This document shows, in pieces, positions 5,521 through 7,565 of a DNA stretch of 7,565 bases; the first letter of the stretch is position 1; every line of letters begins with the position of its first letter. Source of the DNA: Candidatus Firestoneibacteriota bacterium (GTDB lineage: Bacteria; Oederibacteriota; JAAXVQ01). The translations under genes were made by a program, and so were the position numbers. Where the stretch lies: contig JAAXVQ010000086.1 of assembly GCA_013335425.1 (NCBI GenBank), positions 1 through 7,565 of the forward strand. Reading direction: 5' to 3'. Below the pieces are notes generated by a model. That model was not told the origin of the DNA. It saw only the letters and a program-made list of their open reading frames with translations, and did not search any database.

Positions 5521-7565
5521 CTATTTTTGCATGATTAAAATCACTTCCACGCGCCGATTTTTCGCTTGTCCCGAGGCGGTGTCTTCCGGAACCAAGGGGT
5601 TGGTCCCCCCATACCCGACACATTCCACCACATTGGCCGGTATCCGGCCCGAAACCGTGAGATATTCGCTGACGCGCTGGGCCCGCGCGCGGGAAAGTTC
5701 CAGCTCATGCCCCGGAGCTTCCTGCGTGTCGGTATAACCTTTCACCTGCACCCGATAGCGCGTGGCATAGCGTTTGATGGTCTCAGCGGCCTGTTGCAGG
5801 TTCCGGAACGTATCCAAGGGAATCGAGTACGAACCTTTTTCAAAGGCAATCGACGTCAAGTAGAGGGCCAGGGATTGACCCGAATCCTGATTGTTGATGT
5901 CCGAGGCCATGGTCCGGGGCGGAGATTCCAGGGTCCGGTTGCCTTTAAAGGCCAGGCGCAGCCGGCATTGGAAATAGAGCCCGCCGTTGACCGTATTGCC
6001 GGCATTGTCCTTGCCGTCCCACTGCAGAGTTTCCGGAGGCGCACCGGCGCCGGAAAGCGTGCGCACCACGGCATGCGTCTGGGCGTTTTGCACCACCACA
6101 TCCCAGGACACGATCTTGTTTTTAGGAGACGCCGCCAGAGTAAACACCGCCACCCCTTCCTTGGGATCGCCGGGTTTGATGACCTTGGGCGTCACTTCCA
6201 GTCGGGCTTCGGGCTCGAGGCGTGTAATCTTCAGCGCGGCCGCATCCTCAACCCGGTTGCCTGCGGCATCCTTCAGTGTCAGCAAAGCTTCCAACGTCCC
6301 CTCGGGCAAGCCCGCCTTGGCGCCGACGGTCCAGGGGATGTCCGGGGGCAGCGTATTTTTTCCGGTAAAGGTCTTGTGCGTGATGCCCCGGCTGTCCTTC
6401 ACGGTCAATTCCCAGGTGATCCCCGTCAAGGACTCCCCGCCTGTGGTGCGGAAAGTCACCTTGCGGTCGGCTTGTCCGCCGAAGAGGACCAATTCGACGG
6501 GCTCAACTTCCAAACGCACGCGCGGCAGACGGGTAAGCAGCGCGACCTGGGTCTGCGTATAGGCCAGGCGCTGCTCCCGGGCATCCGCCAACAACAACCG
6601 GGCGGTATAATTGCCGTCCGGACAGAGCTTTTCCTGAGTATCCAAGCCGTCCCAGGCAATGGTTTCCGGTATGCCCGATCCGTCGAAGTAGCGCACGATC
6701 ACCCCGGCCGCATTTTCGATGCTCAGCCGCCAAGCCGCCACTTGGGTACGGTCGCCCTGGGAGATCGTCAGGGAAAAAACCGTGGTGTCGGCCACGCCGT
6801 CGTTATTGGGAGAGAAGGCCGCGGGATTGGCCGCCAAGGCGAGCAGATAAGCCGCAATCTCGATCTTGGGCTGGGGCAGCGGCGCTATCGGGGCCAAGTT
6901 GGTTTTCACCACCTGCAGCGCCGGCAAACCGTAACTGACGGAGAGCCGATGGGAAAGCCCCAAATCGCTGACTTGCCCCAAAAGCGCGTATTCCACTTCC
7001 CAGGCTTCCCAACGCAGCCCCGCCCCCAAGGTAAACGTGCTGGTGCGGTGATTGTCCAACAAATAGCCCGCCCGGATGCCCAAAACTTCTCGAAACCAGC
7101 GTTCCGCGCCGAGACGCAACACCCGGGTTTCTTCGGCCACGTCCTGCCCGGCGTGGATCATTTCAAAATCTAAGGCCACGGCCGTGGCCTTGTCCCACTG
7201 CAGGGCCGCTCCCAAAGCGGTGCTCTGCGGAACTTGTTCTTCATAGCGGTCTGCCCAGCGGATGCGGGTATCCACATCCTGCATGCGCGCACCCAAAATC
7301 AATTGCGGGCCGTCTTTCATTAGAACCCAGCGATAGCGCAGCCCCAGGTCCAGGCCCAAACCCTGATAATCACCGTGCGCGGCCAGCATGCTTCCGAAAA
7401 GCAAATTCAAACCGGCGCACAGCACCAGGTTTTTGTCCTGGGAGTTGAAGTGGTGGACGTTGAAGATGACCGCGGGATTGGCCGGGAAGGAGAGGTAGTA
7501 ACCGTCGTCTTCCGGCGGCTTCGCGAGAGAGAATGGTGTGTTGTCATCGGGACGCTGCGCGCCGC
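5521..7565 (-). CDS. Beta-barrel / Ig-like / OmpA-domain envelope protein, 5'-truncated by window edge
   Basis: 680 residues are visible and the frame stays open to position 7565, so the true start and signal peptide lie outside; the internal GTG at 7425 is not a credible start. Order of parts, in visible numbering: residues 1-215 are an alternating strand-rich region with Y-Y-L-S-F-P-A-N-P-A near 25-34 and repeated G-x-G-L/aromatic strands, resembling PorV/PorQ-like outer-membrane barrels. Residues 245-345 are a FlgD/gliding-motility type Ig module (NPAAFSPNNDGVADTTVFSL, then AWDGLD and DGNYTARL). A second, more diverged module spans about 349-448 and a third about 453-550 (WDGKDNAGNTVNGGLY). 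Residues 565-680 are an OmpA C-terminal domain with SIAFEKGSYSI, GYTDTQEAPGHE, LSRARAQRVSEYL, VGYGGTNPL and terminal NRRVEV, the peptidoglycan-binding signature. The protein probably spans the outer membrane and grips the cell wall. No terminator is visible behind it. Confidence 0.85.
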   Translation of the reverse strand, partial: GAQRPDDNTPFSLAKPPEDDGYYLSFPANPAVIFNVHHFNSQDKNLVLCAGLNLLFGSMLAAHGDYQGLGLDLGLRYRWVLMKDGPQLILGARMQDVDTRIRWADRYEEQVPQSTALGAALQWDKATAVALDFEMIHAGQDVAEETRVLRLGAERWFREVLGIRAGYLLDNHRTSTFTLGAGLRWEAWEVEYALLGQVSDLGLSHRLSVSYGLPALQVVKTNLAPIAPLPQPKIEIAAYLLALAANPAAFSPNNDGVADTTVFSLTISQGDRTQVAAWRLSIENAAGVIVRYFDGSGIPETIAWDGLDTQEKLCPDGNYTARLLLADAREQRLAYTQTQVALLTRLPRVRLEVEPVELVLFGGQADRKVTFRTTGGESLTGITWELTVKDSRGITHKTFTGKNTLPPDIPWTVGAKAGLPEGTLEALLTLKDAAGNRVEDAAALKITRLEPEARLEVTPKVIKPGDPKEGVAVFTLAASPKNKIVSWDVVVQNAQTHAVVRTLSGAGAPPETLQWDGKDNAGNTVNGGLYFQCRLRLAFKGNRTLESPPRTMASDINNQDSGQSLALYLTSIAFEKGSYSIPLDTFRNLQQAAETIKRYATRYRVQVKGYTDTQEAPGHELELSRARAQRVSEYLTVSGRIPANVVECVGYGGTNPLVPEDTASGQAKNRRVEVILIMQK

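Noticed and set aside
5566..7173. 535-codon plus-strand open frame opposite the envelope gene
   Set aside because: It mirrors a gene with clear Ig and OmpA motifs. The plus-strand product is low-complexity Arg/Gly/Gln/His-rich without recognisable domains, the usual shadow of GC-rich codon use.
7423..7425. GTG as the start of the envelope gene
   Set aside because: The frame continues upstream to the window edge with sensible barrel-like sequence (SFPANPAVIF), so the gene simply runs off the window.

Overview
The window (7565 bp, GC-rich, near 60% by eye, not counted) carries genes only on the minus strand, so it reads from right to left. It looks like chromosomal DNA of a diderm bacterium. 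The cell-envelope protein at the right end combines an outer-membrane beta-barrel, FlgD-type Ig modules and an OmpA peptidoglycan-binding domain, a mix seen in Elusimicrobiota/Omnitrophota-like candidate phyla and in spirochaetes. The phylum is a guess; no rRNA or other marker gene is present. I see no insertion sequence, integrase, CRISPR array, tRNA or rRNA.

Right part (5521-7565): the 3' portion of a large envelope gene, 5'-truncated by the window edge. Its stop codon lies 14 nt before the -35 box of a near-perfect sigma70-type promoter (5478-5506, TTGACA-17 nt-TATGAT). That promoter opens a leader of about 190 nt, which is gene-poor and rich in GC hairpins that can exclude one another.

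Centre (1200-5283): a three-gene carbohydrate-type (CUT1) ABC importer operon, made of a membrane-anchored solute-binding protein, a MalF-type permease and a MalG-type permease. The MalF-type subunit carries an unusual N-terminal cytoplasmic extension of roughly 295 residues, Pro/Glu/Ala-rich and apparently disordered. A strong hairpin sits in the short gap between binding protein and permease. No ATPase gene is present, so the importer probably uses one encoded elsewhere. The substrate cannot be read from the sequence.

Left part (1-1087): a tightly packed cluster after a 112-nt gap. It holds a 59-aa single-pass membrane protein of unknown function, a YqeK-type HD-domain Ap4A hydrolase starting at TTG inside the end of that small gene, and the start of a DedA/VTT-family membrane protein cut off at position 1.

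The most noteworthy items are the leader with alternative hairpins, the extended permease, and the barrel-Ig-OmpA fusion. I did not find convincing evidence of a wholly new multi-gene system.
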